A program made the position numbers and the translations under genes. A model generated the notes under the pieces. It searched no databases, was not told the DNA's origin, and was given only the letters and a program-made list of their open reading frames with translations. Below are positions 8,701-19,348 of a stretch of DNA of 64,000 bases, piece after piece. Position 1 is the stretch's first letter. Each line of letters starts with the position of its first letter. This DNA is from JAWXCM01 sp034408745 (GTDB taxonomy: Bacteria > Acidobacteriota > Terriglobia > Bryobacterales > Bryobacteraceae): positions 1 through 64,000 of the forward strand of contig JAWXCM010000054.1 of assembly GCA_034408745.1 (NCBI GenBank). The letters are read 5' to 3'.

Positions 8701-9514
8701 TCTCCTGCAGCGCTTTTTCGAGTTCGTCCTGAGTGGGGGCGACGCCGTGGTATTTCGGGTTATTTTCCATGAAGGAAACGCCCTTGCCTTTCACCGTATT
8801 CGCAATGATGCAGGTGGGCTTGCCCTTTGTCGCTTCGGCTTCGGCAAAGGCGGCCTGCAGCGCGGCGATGTCATGTCCGTCGATGCTCAGAGTGTGCCAG
8901 CCGAATGCTTTCCACTTGTCGGTGAGCGGCTCAAGATCGAGGATGTCCTTCGTGAAACCGTCGAGCTGAATGCGGTTGTAGTCGACGATGCAGACGATGT
9001 TGTCCATCTTGTGATACGGGGCGAACATTGCGGCTTCCCAGATTTGACCTTCCTGGATTTCACCGTCGCCGAGGATGACATAGGTACGGCTCGGGCGGCC
9101 GTCGAGCTTTGTGCCGAGCGCCATGCCAATGCCGATCGACAGGCCCTGTCCGAGCGACCCGGTGGAGGCTTCGAGCGCGGGGATGAACCGGACGTCGGGG
9201 TGTCCCTGGTAGATGGATCCGATCTTGCGCAGGTTCTTCAGTTCGTCGACCGGCGTGTAGCCACACTGGGCCATCACTGAATAAAGGACTGGGCACGCGT
9301 GGCCTTTCGACAGAATGATTCTGTCTCGGTCAGGCCAGTGCGGGTTCGCCGGATCGTGCCGGAGCACGTCGAAGTACAGCGTCACCATGATTTCGACAGC
9401 GGACAACGAACCGCCTGGATGACCGGACTTGGCGGCCGTGATCATCTCGACGATTTGCCGGCGAGTCGTGCGACAAATCGCGGCCAGCTCCTCGACGTTC
9501 TTCGTTTGGGTCAT
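8693..9514 (-). CDS. Transketolase, N-terminal (TPP-binding) subunit
   Basis: 273 residues with the thiamine diphosphate motif GDGEIQEGQIWEAAMFA, ending near NIVCIVDYNRIQLDG, and an N-terminal GHPGGSLSAVEIMVTLYF block that also contacts the cofactor. A HACPVLYSVMAQCGY segment carries a conserved active-site His. The reading frame overlaps the C-subunit by 8 bases, consistent with translational coupling. This is the first gene of the long minus-strand run; its promoter should lie in 9515-9682, shared with the divergent gene at 9683. Confidence 0.93.
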   Translation of the reverse strand: MTQTKNVEELAAICRTTRRQIVEMITAAKSGHPGGSLSAVEIMVTLYFDVLRHDPANPHWPDRDRIILSKGHACPVLYSVMAQCGYTPVDELKNLRKIGSIYQGHPDVRFIPALEASTGSLGQGLSIGIGMALGTKLDGRPSRTYVILGDGEIQEGQIWEAAMFAPYHKMDNIVCIVDYNRIQLDGFTKDILDLEPLTDKWKAFGWHTLSIDGHDIAALQAAFAEAEATKGKPTCIIANTVKGKGVSFMENNPKYHGVAPTQDELEKALQEIG

Positions 9515-9665
9515 AAGGGTGTGATTGATAAACCTTCACTTTATCATGTGGAGACCTGGCGCCATTTTGCTGGCGCCACTCCGAGGGAGTTTGAGGCGTC
9601 ATTACGTGAGGAGCCCGGCGTGCGATCAACTTCAATTCGGTGAAGCCGGAGAGCGGAAACTCGAG

Positions 9666-9671
9666 TATAAT
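9666..9671 (+). promoter_or_regulatory. Candidate -10 box (TATAAT) very close to a start codon
   Basis: A perfect TATAAT ends 11 bases before the ATG at 9683. A transcript from it would have a leader of only a few bases, and no ribosome-binding site is seen in between. No convincing -35 box lies at the usual distance. If it is used, the mRNA would be nearly leaderless. Confidence 0.4.
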
Positions 9672-9682
9672 TACCGCATATT

Positions 9683-11144
9683 ATGCGCTGGATAGTGTTG
9701 GCGGCCTTTCTGCTCCCGTGTTTCGGAGCGGATTCCACTCGTGAGTTTCTGGAGACCACGACCGCGGCTGTCAGCACGGTTAGTCCGGCCGTTCAGGCGA
9801 TTGCGCTGAAGTATCTGGGCGTAAGTTGGGCGGTGGTCGACAAGGCCCGTGGGAGCGAGGTGCTACTCGGGGCTTTCTCGGTTGCCGGTGCGATGCCCGG
9901 CAGTGTTACGCAGCGGGTGGAGGATCCAGGCGGGAATTGTGGAGGCGCTGGCGGGACTGGATCGGTTTGATGAAGCGCTGGAACGGCTCAACGTGCTGCC
10001 CGCGGTGCCTGAGCGCAATACAGCCGTGGATCGCGTAGTGGCCACTCTGATCGGCAAGAAGGAACTGGACCGCGCGGTGGACTTACTGGCGCGGTCGCCT
10101 GAGGCCACTGAGTTTCCCTTTGCCGCGGCGGGACGGCTGATGTCCGCGCTGCCTGATACCGACGGTCGGCTGGCCACGGTGTTCGGGTATGCGCTGGAGG
10201 GCTGGCGGCGTGTGCCGCAGGGTCCGTTTGCGGTGACGTTTGCCAGACAGTGGAAACGGGTGCCGGAGTCGCTGGCGACCTCTGCTTCGTTGTCACTGGT
10301 GCGGGAGCTGATGGATCGCAAGAAAGACGATGGCATCGAGATTTTTGCCACAGGGAAGGGCAAGAAGCTGAAGCTCACTTACACGCAGCGGGACCTTTTG
10401 GAAGTGCTTCCGGGGTTGCGGACACTGGATCCCAAAAAGGCCGAGGAGGTGCTGCGGCGGTCGGCCGAACTGCGCGCCGCACTGGAGGAGTTTCCCAATG
10501 GGCGTTATTCGGAGGACGAACCCGAGGACTCGGTTATGCCCTTCGGTGCGCCGGATTTTCATGAGGAGGGAGCCAACATCGAAGTGGAGCTGCAGCGCTG
10601 GAGTGCGTCGATGGGGCGGGCGATGGAGGTGATGGAGGAGGCCGGCAAGGACCCGGATGCCGCACTCGGGCACGTGGATTCCATTGGGCTGGACTCGCAT
10701 CGGATCGAGGCGTTGTACGCGATCGCAAAGAAGGCGAAGCAGGAATCGCGAGGTGGGCTGCTGGATCGATGTGCGTCTGATTTAAAGCGAATTAAGAAGC
10801 CCGCTGAGCGAGTTCGCGCGCTGGTAGCTATGGCCGGGATCGCGAACGAATCGAAGATGCCGGAGGGGACGCAGCGCTATCTCAGTCAGGCATTCTCGTC
10901 GTTGTCGGCAGTGCTGAAGGCGGACGAGGGCAATCAGGAGATCGCCGATTTTCGGCCGTCGACTGCGAGTTGCCGTCATGCCGCGTATCATGCAGCCGAG
11001 ATGCTCGGACTGGGGGCGGAGTCGCTGCTGGGCGACATTGGCGATCCGGAACTCGCGTTGCTCGCGCGAGTCGAGATGACCCGCGCGTTGCTGAAATTAC
11101 CGGCCACGAATATCCGTCAGCTGAACGTGGTCAAGGACGAGTAA
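9683..11144 (+). pseudogene. Secreted alpha-helical-repeat protein, broken by a frameshift near 9922
   Basis: The start encodes a signal peptide (MRWIVLAAFLLPCFG) and about 80 residues of frame, after which the frame runs into nonsense and stops at 9970. A second frame continues from about 9924 to 11144 with GIVEALAGLDRFDEALERLN and further helical repeats. Dropping one G at 9922-9923 joins them smoothly (VE, then IQAGIVEAL) into about 486 residues. The family is unknown to me; the helix pairs look TPR- or HEAT-like, with an acidic middle. Either a recent one-base insertion or a sequencing error explains the break. It converges with the SEC-C gene, with 11 bases between stops. Confidence 0.7.
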
Positions 11145-11155
11145 TACCTGTCAGG

Positions 11156-12718
<1,563 letters not shown>

Positions 12719-13006
12719 GACTTACCAGTATCTCGCGTGGGATGGCCGGGCGCGAAGTGTGAGACTGGATCCTGTGTAGCGGCGCGACAGACTGTCTGTT
12801 TGATGCAGCGCTAAGCGCGGTATCGTAGCTTCCTGCCGACGGACAAACGGAATGCACGTACAGCCCGCAGCTGTCAGGATGCACCGTTGTCGGGTAGGGC
12901 ACGCGGGGAAATGACGTCGACCGTGACGCGGCTGAATGCAGGCACACCGTTCTCGACGCTGGTGCAGGAAATTCTCGACGGGCCGGAGTTTCCTGCGCAG
13001 CTTAAT
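12719..13006. other. Intergenic stretch upstream of the SEC-C gene
   Basis: About 290 bases without a convincing gene. The only start-to-stop frame of note is on the plus strand, 12911-13009 (32 residues, ending GTPFSTLVQEILDGPEFP). It has no ribosome-binding site and I do not recognise it; it could be the tail of a lost gene. The rest should hold the promoter of the minus-strand SEC-C gene, though I see no clear boxes. Confidence 0.4.
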
Positions 13007-13046
13007 TAAAAAAAGGGCGGCCCCCTTTTGGGGGAAGCCGCCCTTT
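13005..13046 (-). terminator. Strong intrinsic terminator after the M56/TonB gene
   Basis: On the minus strand a hairpin with arms AAAGGGCGGC and GCCGCCCTTT, extended inside by a run of C against a run of G around an AAAA loop, is followed by T-rich TTTTTTTAATTAA. It begins about 20 bases after the stop codon at 13065. Confidence 0.9.
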
Positions 13047-13064
13047 CTCTCCTTAGGCCGGAGC

Positions 13065-14663
13065 TTATTTCTGCAGCGTGTAGTTAATCTGCACGCTGGT
13101 CTGAATCTCGACAGGAACGCCGTTCAGGTACGTCGGCTCGTACTCCCACTGCTTCACCGCCTCAGTCGCCGCGGCGATCAGGTCGGCGTGGACCAGCGAG
13201 TTCACGGCCTGCAGGTTGATCACCTTGCCGTAGCGGCCGATCACCGCTTCCAGCAATACGGTCCCTTCGACACCCTGCTCCTTGAGATGTGCCGGATACG
13301 CGGGCCGGATCTGCTTCACAAGCTTCGCCGCCTGCATGTTGCCGCCCATCCGAATGCGCTTCGGTGGCCCGGAACTTGCCGAGTTGGCCGGCGCTGCGGG
13401 ACGAGTGCCGGTGATCGTCACAGACTCGGCGATTCTGCCCACCTGCAGCATTACGGCAAACTGCTGCGCGGAACCTGCCACGAACTCGATTGCATCATGC
13501 CGGTACAACTGGAAGCCAGGCTTGCTGACCTCCATCTCATACCTGCCCGGTGGCAGGGCGCTGAAGCGATACGTTCCCGCATCGTCAGTCCGCGCAATCT
13601 CTCGTTTGTTGCGGTCCGCGGTGTTCCTCACCAGCACCACCGCTCCCTGAACGCAGGCGCCGCTGGGATCCTGAACCGTACCCGAAAGCGCCGCATTTCC
13701 CTGCGCCGGGGCCTTCATGCCCGAGAGCAGTACCACCATTACGGCTGCCACACCGGCTGCCATCAGTTTGCCTTTCATGGTTACACCTCCTCGCTTGATA
13801 TCCGGCCTCAGGATTAAGCGAACGCGGGTTTCGAGGTTGGACACGTGGGCCATCGCCACCGCGCCAGCCTCGGTCCGGCAACCCGGACCCGCCGCAATCT
13901 CCACCAAATGCCCGGCGTAATCGATCCCGTCGATTCCACGCCCGAGTACCTCGTCATCGCACGCCAGCTCGCGTTCCTGCCGCAAAGTATGCAGAGCACG
14001 CCATGCCAGCGGGTTATACCAGTGCAGTGCGGTCAGCAGTTCGGCCATCAGTCCGAACAGCCAGTCGTGCCGCAAAATGTGAATCAATTCGTGCGTCAAT
14101 ACAAAGTCGAGCCGTTCGGCATTCCAGCCGCGCGCCGCGGGTGGCAGGAGGATCACAGGGCGAACGACGCCGCGGGTTTCCGGCACCGCGATTCCCGCCG
14201 ACTCCCAGACGCGGACTCGGCGCGCCACATCAGAGCTGCCAGCCAGCGCCCACACGCGAGCTTCGGCCCAGTGCGCCGGTACGGTCTTCACGCGGTGCCG
14301 CTGGGTCAGGCCGGCCCCGATTCGAAACAGTAGCAGTGCTGCGCCCGCCACCCAGATCCAGAGCGCCACGCTGCGCGCCTCGGGCGTCAGCGCAGTCGCC
14401 CAGACTTCAGCTACCGGTTGCGACGGCGCATCGCCGCGTCCGCTGTCGGCAGTCACCCACATCACCACGGTGGAACGGATACGTCCGACAGCGGGAGATG
14501 CCGCCGGGATCAGCGGCGCGACTGCCGGAACCAGCGCGACCACAGCGAACGACGTGACCAGTACCAGGTGCCGCTGTGCGGCCGTCAAACGATTTCTCAA
14601 CAGATACAGTAAAGCCAGTGCACCGGCAAATACTCCGAACGGAATGAGAATGGACTCGATCAT
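13065..14663 (-). CDS. M56-family (BlaR1-like) membrane metallopeptidase fused to a TonB C-terminal domain
   Basis: 532 residues in three parts. The N-terminal ~290 residues hold membrane spans and an M56 peptidase domain with zinc motif HELIH at 191-195 and a later ERELACDDEVLG. After a further span (MKGKLMAAGVAAVMVVLL) comes a carboxypeptidase-regulatory-like beta domain (about 325-410), then a TonB C-terminal domain (about 440-532) with YPAHLKEQGVEGTVLL. Classical BlaR1 carries a penicillin-sensing domain at this end; here it is replaced. The gene overlaps the end of blaI by 4 bases. Known BlaR1 proteins lead to cleavage of BlaI after signal binding; the signal here is unknown. Confidence 0.88.
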   Translation of the reverse strand: MIESILIPFGVFAGALALLYLLRNRLTAAQRHLVLVTSFAVVALVPAVAPLIPAASPAVGRIRSTVVMWVTADSGRGDAPSQPVAEVWATALTPEARSVALWIWVAGAALLLFRIGAGLTQRHRVKTVPAHWAEARVWALAGSSDVARRVRVWESAGIAVPETRGVVRPVILLPPAARGWNAERLDFVLTHELIHILRHDWLFGLMAELLTALHWYNPLAWRALHTLRQERELACDDEVLGRGIDGIDYAGHLVEIAAGPGCRTEAGAVAMAHVSNLETRVRLILRPDIKRGGVTMKGKLMAAGVAAVMVVLLSGMKAPAQGNAALSGTVQDPSGACVQGAVVLVRNTADRNKREIARTDDAGTYRFSALPPGRYEMEVSKPGFQLYRHDAIEFVAGSAQQFAVMLQVGRIAESVTITGTRPAAPANSASSGPPKRIRMGGNMQAAKLVKQIRPAYPAHLKEQGVEGTVLLEAVIGRYGKVINLQAVNSLVHADLIAAATEAVKQWEYEPTYLNGVPVEIQTSVQINYTLQK

Positions 14664-15055
14664 TTTCGTCCCTGCTCCTTTCGCGCGTCGGTAACCAGCC
14701 TGGAAAGCCGCTCCAGTTCCTCGGGGCTCAGGCGCGCCGATTCGGAGTCGAGCAGCGTTCTCACCATCTGCTCGGCCGAGCCTCCAAAGAAGGTATCGAG
14801 CAGACTGCGGATAGCGGAGCGGCCCGCGTTCTCCTTGCCCACGACCGGTCGGAACACGTATTTGGCGCCGTCCTCGTCATGCTGCACGCAGCCCTTTTCT
14901 TCGAGGATTCGAAGCTGGGCGCGAACTGTGGAGTAGCTGGGCTCGCCCTTCAGCTGGGCCTGAACATCCGCTGCCGAGGCGGTGCCGAGGCGGTAAAGGA
15001 TGTTCATGATCTGCCGTTCGCGGCGGCTCAGCTGATCGGGTTCGTGCTTCTGCAT
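14660..15055 (-). CDS. BlaI/MecI-family transcriptional repressor
   Basis: 131 residues, beginning MQKHEPDQLSRRERQIMNIL with a winged-helix domain (DVQAQLKGEPSYSTVRAQLR is the recognition region) and ending in a dimerisation segment with LLDTFFGGSAEQMVRTLL. These are BlaI hallmarks. A GGAGGAGG ribosome-binding site stands just before the ATG. A perfect inverted repeat lies 28 bases upstream, the expected operator, so the gene and the following M56 gene are probably autorepressed until the M56 partner inactivates the repressor. Confidence 0.93.
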   Translation of the reverse strand: MQKHEPDQLSRRERQIMNILYRLGTASAADVQAQLKGEPSYSTVRAQLRILEEKGCVQHDEDGAKYVFRPVVGKENAGRSAIRSLLDTFFGGSAEQMVRTLLDSESARLSPEELERLSRLVTDARKEQGRK

Positions 15056-15071
15056 GGACTTCGCCTCCTCC

Positions 15072-15108
15072 GTGAAACTTGTGTGCTAAAAATCTAGCAC
15101 GCTTTCAC
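15072..15108 (-). promoter_or_regulatory. Probable BlaI operator upstream of blaI
   Basis: A perfect dyad GTGCTA-6 bases-TAGCAC (15083-15088 and 15095-15100) sits between blaI and glnD. It is flanked by a second, wider inverted pair, GTGAAA at 15072-15077 and TTTCAC at 15103-15108. The inner half-sites resemble TAC/TAG-type BlaI sites. Position and symmetry make autoregulation likely; binding is inferred. Confidence 0.75.
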
Positions 15109-15153
15109 AGACTCCGGGAACCACGGTTCGGTTCCCGGCGGGCGATGAATATT

Positions 15154-17604
15154 TCAGGAAGCGCAGACTTGCAACAGCTCACCCTGGAGGGTGCTCTGGA
15201 GTTCGGGGGGAATCTTGCCTCGCTGGTGCGTTACGTAGAAGACGTCGATGGCCTTGTGGGCTTCGGTGTCGATGAGCACGACCTCGATGCTGCAGCCATA
15301 GGCGGAGAATGTGCGGGCGAGATCGTAGAAGAGGGCGGGGCGGTCCTGCGCGACGATCTCCACCAGCGTGGAACTGGCGGATGCCTCGTTGTCGAAGAAC
15401 ACGGCGGGCAGAATGCGGGCTGCCCGGGTGGGCAACTGGGGACGAGCGCGGCCTCTCAGCAGACGGTCGACGTCTTCCTTGCCGAGCAGGACCTTCCGAA
15501 CCAGTTGGCGCAGCCGGTCGGCCTCGCCGGCATTCAACTCAAGGGTCCGCATCGGATCTTCAAACATCAGCGAATCGAGAATCCAGCCACTGTTGTTGGC
15601 AAAGGCTTCGACTCGCACGATGTTCATACCGAATGACGAGACGGCTCCGGCGAGTCCGGCCAGCAGTCCCGGGCGGTCCTTCGAGACCACTGTGAGATGC
15701 CAGGCTCCGCTGCGGCGTACGATCTCGACGGCGGCGCCGGTTTCTTTGGCTTCGCTGGCGAGCTGCATGTGGGAGTCGATCTGCGAGCCGGAATGGGTTC
15801 GCAGATAGCGGACGGGGAAGCCTTCCAGCCAGTCCGACTTGTGATCCGGCTGGCGGGCGTGAATGCGGTCGGTATCGAGCTCGCGGGTCAGCTCGCGATG
15901 TCCGGCGAGGTAGGCGTGCCAGAGCTGCTCGAGGCGCCAGGGCGTCATTGCATCCGGGTTGACGGCACTGATATCGGCGTAGGTCAGGAGCGTGAGATAG
16001 CGCAGCTTTTCCAGCGTTTCAACACGGGTGGCGAGGTCGACGGCTGTTGCCGGATCGCTCAGGTCGCGCGAGTTGATGACGGCTGAGATATCGAGGTGGT
16101 GCTCCACCAGAAACTCAACGATCAGTCGCTCTTCTTCCGGCATACCCATGCAGGTGAGCTGCGTGGAAGCTTCGCGCGCCGATGCCTGTGCATGGCCGGA
16201 GAGGCCGTCGCTCTTACCGACGTCGTGGAAGATGAGGGCGATAACGAGGAGCGCGGGATCCTGGGTTTCGCTCAGCATTTCCGTAAAGCGGCGGCGTGTG
16301 GGATCGGAGCCAGTGCGGAGCCTGTCGATGTGGCTGATGGTGATCAGCGTGTGTTCATCCACCGTGTAGCGGTGGTAAAAATCGCGAATCACGAGGCACT
16401 CGATAGTCTTCCACGCCGGGAGCAGCAGGCCGAGGAGACCGGTGTTATCCATGCCATGCAGGGCGAGCGCCGCGTGAGGCTGGGACAGAACCGTTTTCAG
16501 GGCGCTCCACTGGTGCGCGGGGTCGGGGAGCGCCACCGTGCGGGCGGTGACGCCTTCCCGGATCCTGCGTTCCGTGTCGATGGACAGCGGAATTCCGTGG
16601 CGGCCCACGAATTCAAATAACCGGAATAAAAGCAGTGCGTCGGAGAAGAGATTCTGCGGACTGCGGAGCATCACGCGGTCGCGGATCACGGATATTTCGG
16701 TGTTGGACAGACGCGAACGCCAGTCGCGGAAGCTGCGGATAAGGCCGCTGGACAACATGCCTTCGCAGGCCTCCACGGTGCCGAGAGCGGAGCGGTGGAT
16801 GACTCTCGCATGGCGAAAGAATTCGCGCATCCAGACGGCCGGGTCGGGCGACATCTCTTCCTGCATGTCGAACGTCAGCACATTGGAATCGCGGCCCGCC
16901 TGGGTATGCAGGTGAGCTCGCACCGAAAAGAGGAACGCGGCCGCATTATCCAGAGCCGGGTCGGGCGCGGGCGGCGTTTCGCGCAGTTTACTAAGCCATC
17001 CCACGACGTGCAGGTCGCGCAGTCCCCCCGGCCCCTCTTTGATATTGGGCTCGAGGTGGGAGATGGTGTTATCGAATTTGAGGTGTCGCGCCTGCGTCAT
17101 TTCGCAGAGTTTCTGCGCGATACTTTGCCGCTGTGACCGAAAGAACTTCGGGAGCCGGTCAGCGAGCTGTTCGAATAATTCGCTGTCGCCAATAAGGAAG
17201 CGGGCATCGAGAAGGCTGATGGCAAGTTCGACGTTGGTGGTGTCGAACTTTGTGCATTCGGCGATGGTGCGAACGGACTGGCTCAGACGGAGGTTGCCGT
17301 CCCAAAGGCTGCGCAGGAAAACGGACAGTCCGGTGCGCTGCTCATCGGACTGCAACTCCTTGTCGACCAGCAGGAGGAGGTCGATATCGGAATGGGGGAA
17401 CAGTTCACGCCGCCCGTATCCGCCCACTGCCACCAGCGCCATTCCGCGGGGAAAAGCGCCGGCGAGCAGTGTGCGATAGGCATAAGTGACCTGCCCGTCG
17501 ACGGTTGTCGTGCGGCCCCGCAGAAGCGAGGCCCCATCCTGAAATTCCACTTCGTTCCGCCGTATCGAAACAGGGCTAGAGCGCGGATTCGCCACGATCG
17601 TCAT
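15154..17604 (-). CDS. glnD: PII uridylyltransferase/uridylyl-removing enzyme GlnD
   Basis: The domains are in the usual order. A nucleotidyltransferase has GGYGRRELFP at 61-70 and SDIDLLLLVD at 72-81; a middle UR/UTase helper region follows; then an HD domain with DEHTLITISHIDRL and LIFHDVGKSDG; and two C-terminal ACT domains (TVVSKDRPGLLAGLAG and EIVAQDRPALFYDLA), which sense glutamine. I chose ATG 17604, giving 816 residues and a 29-base overlap with glnB; a GTG 17 codons further in is possible. The enzyme modifies PII, encoded directly upstream, in response to nitrogen status. Confidence 0.93.
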   Translation of the reverse strand: MTIVANPRSSPVSIRRNEVEFQDGASLLRGRTTTVDGQVTYAYRTLLAGAFPRGMALVAVGGYGRRELFPHSDIDLLLLVDKELQSDEQRTGLSVFLRSLWDGNLRLSQSVRTIAECTKFDTTNVELAISLLDARFLIGDSELFEQLADRLPKFFRSQRQSIAQKLCEMTQARHLKFDNTISHLEPNIKEGPGGLRDLHVVGWLSKLRETPPAPDPALDNAAAFLFSVRAHLHTQAGRDSNVLTFDMQEEMSPDPAVWMREFFRHARVIHRSALGTVEACEGMLSSGLIRSFRDWRSRLSNTEISVIRDRVMLRSPQNLFSDALLLFRLFEFVGRHGIPLSIDTERRIREGVTARTVALPDPAHQWSALKTVLSQPHAALALHGMDNTGLLGLLLPAWKTIECLVIRDFYHRYTVDEHTLITISHIDRLRTGSDPTRRRFTEMLSETQDPALLVIALIFHDVGKSDGLSGHAQASAREASTQLTCMGMPEEERLIVEFLVEHHLDISAVINSRDLSDPATAVDLATRVETLEKLRYLTLLTYADISAVNPDAMTPWRLEQLWHAYLAGHRELTRELDTDRIHARQPDHKSDWLEGFPVRYLRTHSGSQIDSHMQLASEAKETGAAVEIVRRSGAWHLTVVSKDRPGLLAGLAGAVSSFGMNIVRVEAFANNSGWILDSLMFEDPMRTLELNAGEADRLRQLVRKVLLGKEDVDRLLRGRARPQLPTRAARILPAVFFDNEASASSTLVEIVAQDRPALFYDLARTFSAYGCSIEVVLIDTEAHKAIDVFYVTHQRGKIPPELQSTLQGELLQVCAS

Positions 17605-17914
17605 TACGAATCCGGATGGCCTCGGCGACGTCGAATACGAAGATTTTTCCGTCGCCGATGTTCCCGGTGCGCGCCGCGCCGGCGAGAGTCTTGAGGGCCT
17701 CTTCCACGCGGAGATCTGGCAGCACCATTTCCACCTTGATCTTGGGAAGGAGGTCGACGTTGTACTCGTGACCGCGGTAAACCTCCTTGTGGCCCTTCTG
17801 TCGGCCATGACCACGGACTTCAGTAATGGTCATGCCGTCAATGCCGATATTCTTGAGGGCTTCTTTGACTTCTTCCAGCTTGAATGGCTGAATAATGGCT
17901 TCGATTTTCTTCAT
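17576..17914 (-). CDS. glnB: Nitrogen regulatory protein PII
   Basis: 112 residues matching PII throughout. They include MKKIEAIIQPFKLEEVKEAL, the T-loop GHKEVYRGHEYNVDLLPK with the uridylylation site Tyr51, and the C-terminal AARTGNIGDGKIFVFDV nucleotide-binding block. PII integrates ATP/ADP and 2-oxoglutarate and, in its GlnK role, blocks AmtB. The gene sits between amtB (21 bases upstream) and glnD (29-base overlap), so the transporter, its inhibitor and the modifying enzyme are coupled. A glnK label would be equally fitting from the context. Confidence 0.95.
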   Translation of the reverse strand: MKKIEAIIQPFKLEEVKEALKNIGIDGMTITEVRGHGRQKGHKEVYRGHEYNVDLLPKIKVEMVLPDLRVEEALKTLAGAARTGNIGDGKIFVFDVAEAIRIRNDDRGESAL

Positions 17915-17935
17915 TTGTGCGTACCTTTATTGAGA

Positions 17936-19348
17936 CTACGCGTCCAGGTTGTAGCCTTCCTCACCGTGCTGTGTGAGGTCGAGGCCGGTCTGCTCGTCAC
18001 GGGCGTCGACACGTACTCCGACGACCATATCCACAATCTTGAGGATGATGAACGAGCCGACGATTCCGAGTGCGATCGCGATCGCCGAACCGATCGCCTG
18101 ATTGAGAATCTGCCCTCCGTTGCCGTCCACCAGTCCGAGAGGCAGTACCTTCCCGGCAGGGTCCTTGAGGGCGTTATTCACGGCGTTTGTTGCGAAGACG
18201 CCGGTGAGGATGGCTCCGAGCGTGCCGCCTATGCCGTGCACACCGAAAGCATCGAGAGAATCGTCATAGCCGAGTTTGTTCTTCACAACGGCCACCATCA
18301 GATAGCAAACCACACCGGCGGCGAAGCCGATGAACAACGCGGGCATGGGAGCCACGAATCCAGAAGCGGGAGTGATTGCGACCAGACCGGCCACGCATCC
18401 TGAGATACCGCCGAGAACGCTGGGCTTGCCGTGCTTCATCCATTCCGCCGCGATCCATCCAAGAGCACCGGCAGCCGCGGCGAAGTGAGTCGCGACGAAC
18501 GCGCTGGTTGCAAGGCTGGATGCGCCGAGCGCCGAACCCGCGTTGAACCCGAACCAGCCGACCCACAGGAGACAGGCGCCGATAAAGCTCAGCACCAGAC
18601 TGTGAGGTTTCATGGGTTCATCCGGGTAGCCCTTGCGTTTACCCATGTACAGAGCGCAGGCCAGAGCCGACATACCGGAGGTGATGTGGACCACGGTGCC
18701 GCCCGCGAAGTCGAGGCAGGGAATTGTGCCGCCGAGGAAGGCGTTCAGAAAACCGCCCTTGCCCCAAACCATGTGAGCCATCGGGAAGTACACGAAAAGG
18801 GCCCAGAGGATCGAATACAACAGCATGGCCGTGAATTTCATTCGCTCGGCGAAAGCGCCGGAAATCAGCGCGGGCGTGATAATCGCGAACATCAGCTGAT
18901 ACACCATGAAGGTCTGCTGCGGGATAGTCGCCGCATAGTCCGCGTTGGGATCCGCTCCCACGCCGTTCAGGAACATGTACCGTAAATCGCCGATTACTGG
19001 TGAGCCTTCGCCAAAAGCGAGGCTGTATCCCACGAAGGCCCACAATACTGTGATCACCGCCATCAGGATAAAGCTCTGCATCATGGTCGCGAGTACGTTT
19101 TTGCGCCTCACCAGACCGCCGTAGAACAATGCGAGACCGGGGCCGGTCATCATGAGCACGAGTGCTGAACTAACCAGCATCCAGGCGTTGTCGCCGGCAG
19201 ACTGCGCTGACTTGACCGCCGCTTCAAGAGCGGCGACCTTGTCAGGGGGTTGCTGCGCAAAAAGAGTCACCGCATTCAGAAGACAAAGCGCCGTCAGGAC
19301 GCTGCCTGCGAACAGGAGCCGAAACCGTCCTCTCAAAAACATTTGCAC
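17936..19348 (-). CDS. amtB: Ammonium transporter AmtB
   Basis: 470 residues with an N-terminal signal-like segment, then about 11 membrane spans. Key AmtB features are present: the DFAGGTVVHITSG segment with the substrate-site Asp and first pore His, FGVHGIGGTLG with the second pore His, and a GLDLTQHGEEGYNLDA tail. A TGAGG ribosome-binding site lies 5 bases before the ATG. It is first in the amtB-glnB-glnD unit, and its promoter region (19349-19546) is shared with the divergent porin gene. Confidence 0.95.
   Translation of the reverse strand: MQMFLRGRFRLLFAGSVLTALCLLNAVTLFAQQPPDKVAALEAAVKSAQSAGDNAWMLVSSALVLMMTGPGLALFYGGLVRRKNVLATMMQSFILMAVITVLWAFVGYSLAFGEGSPVIGDLRYMFLNGVGADPNADYAATIPQQTFMVYQLMFAIITPALISGAFAERMKFTAMLLYSILWALFVYFPMAHMVWGKGGFLNAFLGGTIPCLDFAGGTVVHITSGMSALACALYMGKRKGYPDEPMKPHSLVLSFIGACLLWVGWFGFNAGSALGASSLATSAFVATHFAAAAGALGWIAAEWMKHGKPSVLGGISGCVAGLVAITPASGFVAPMPALFIGFAAGVVCYLMVAVVKNKLGYDDSLDAFGVHGIGGTLGAILTGVFATNAVNNALKDPAGKVLPLGLVDGNGGQILNQAIGSAIAIALGIVGSFIILKIVDMVVGVRVDARDEQTGLDLTQHGEEGYNLDA

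Noticed and set aside
12911..13009. 32-residue plus-strand frame ending GTPFSTLVQEILDGPEFP
   Set aside because: It has no ribosome-binding site, is very short and has no certain homologue; it is mentioned only as content of the gap.
17605..17814. Upstream extension of GlnD to 886 residues
   Set aside because: The extra residues are read out of frame through glnB and have no GlnD similarity; the start at 17604 is preferred.
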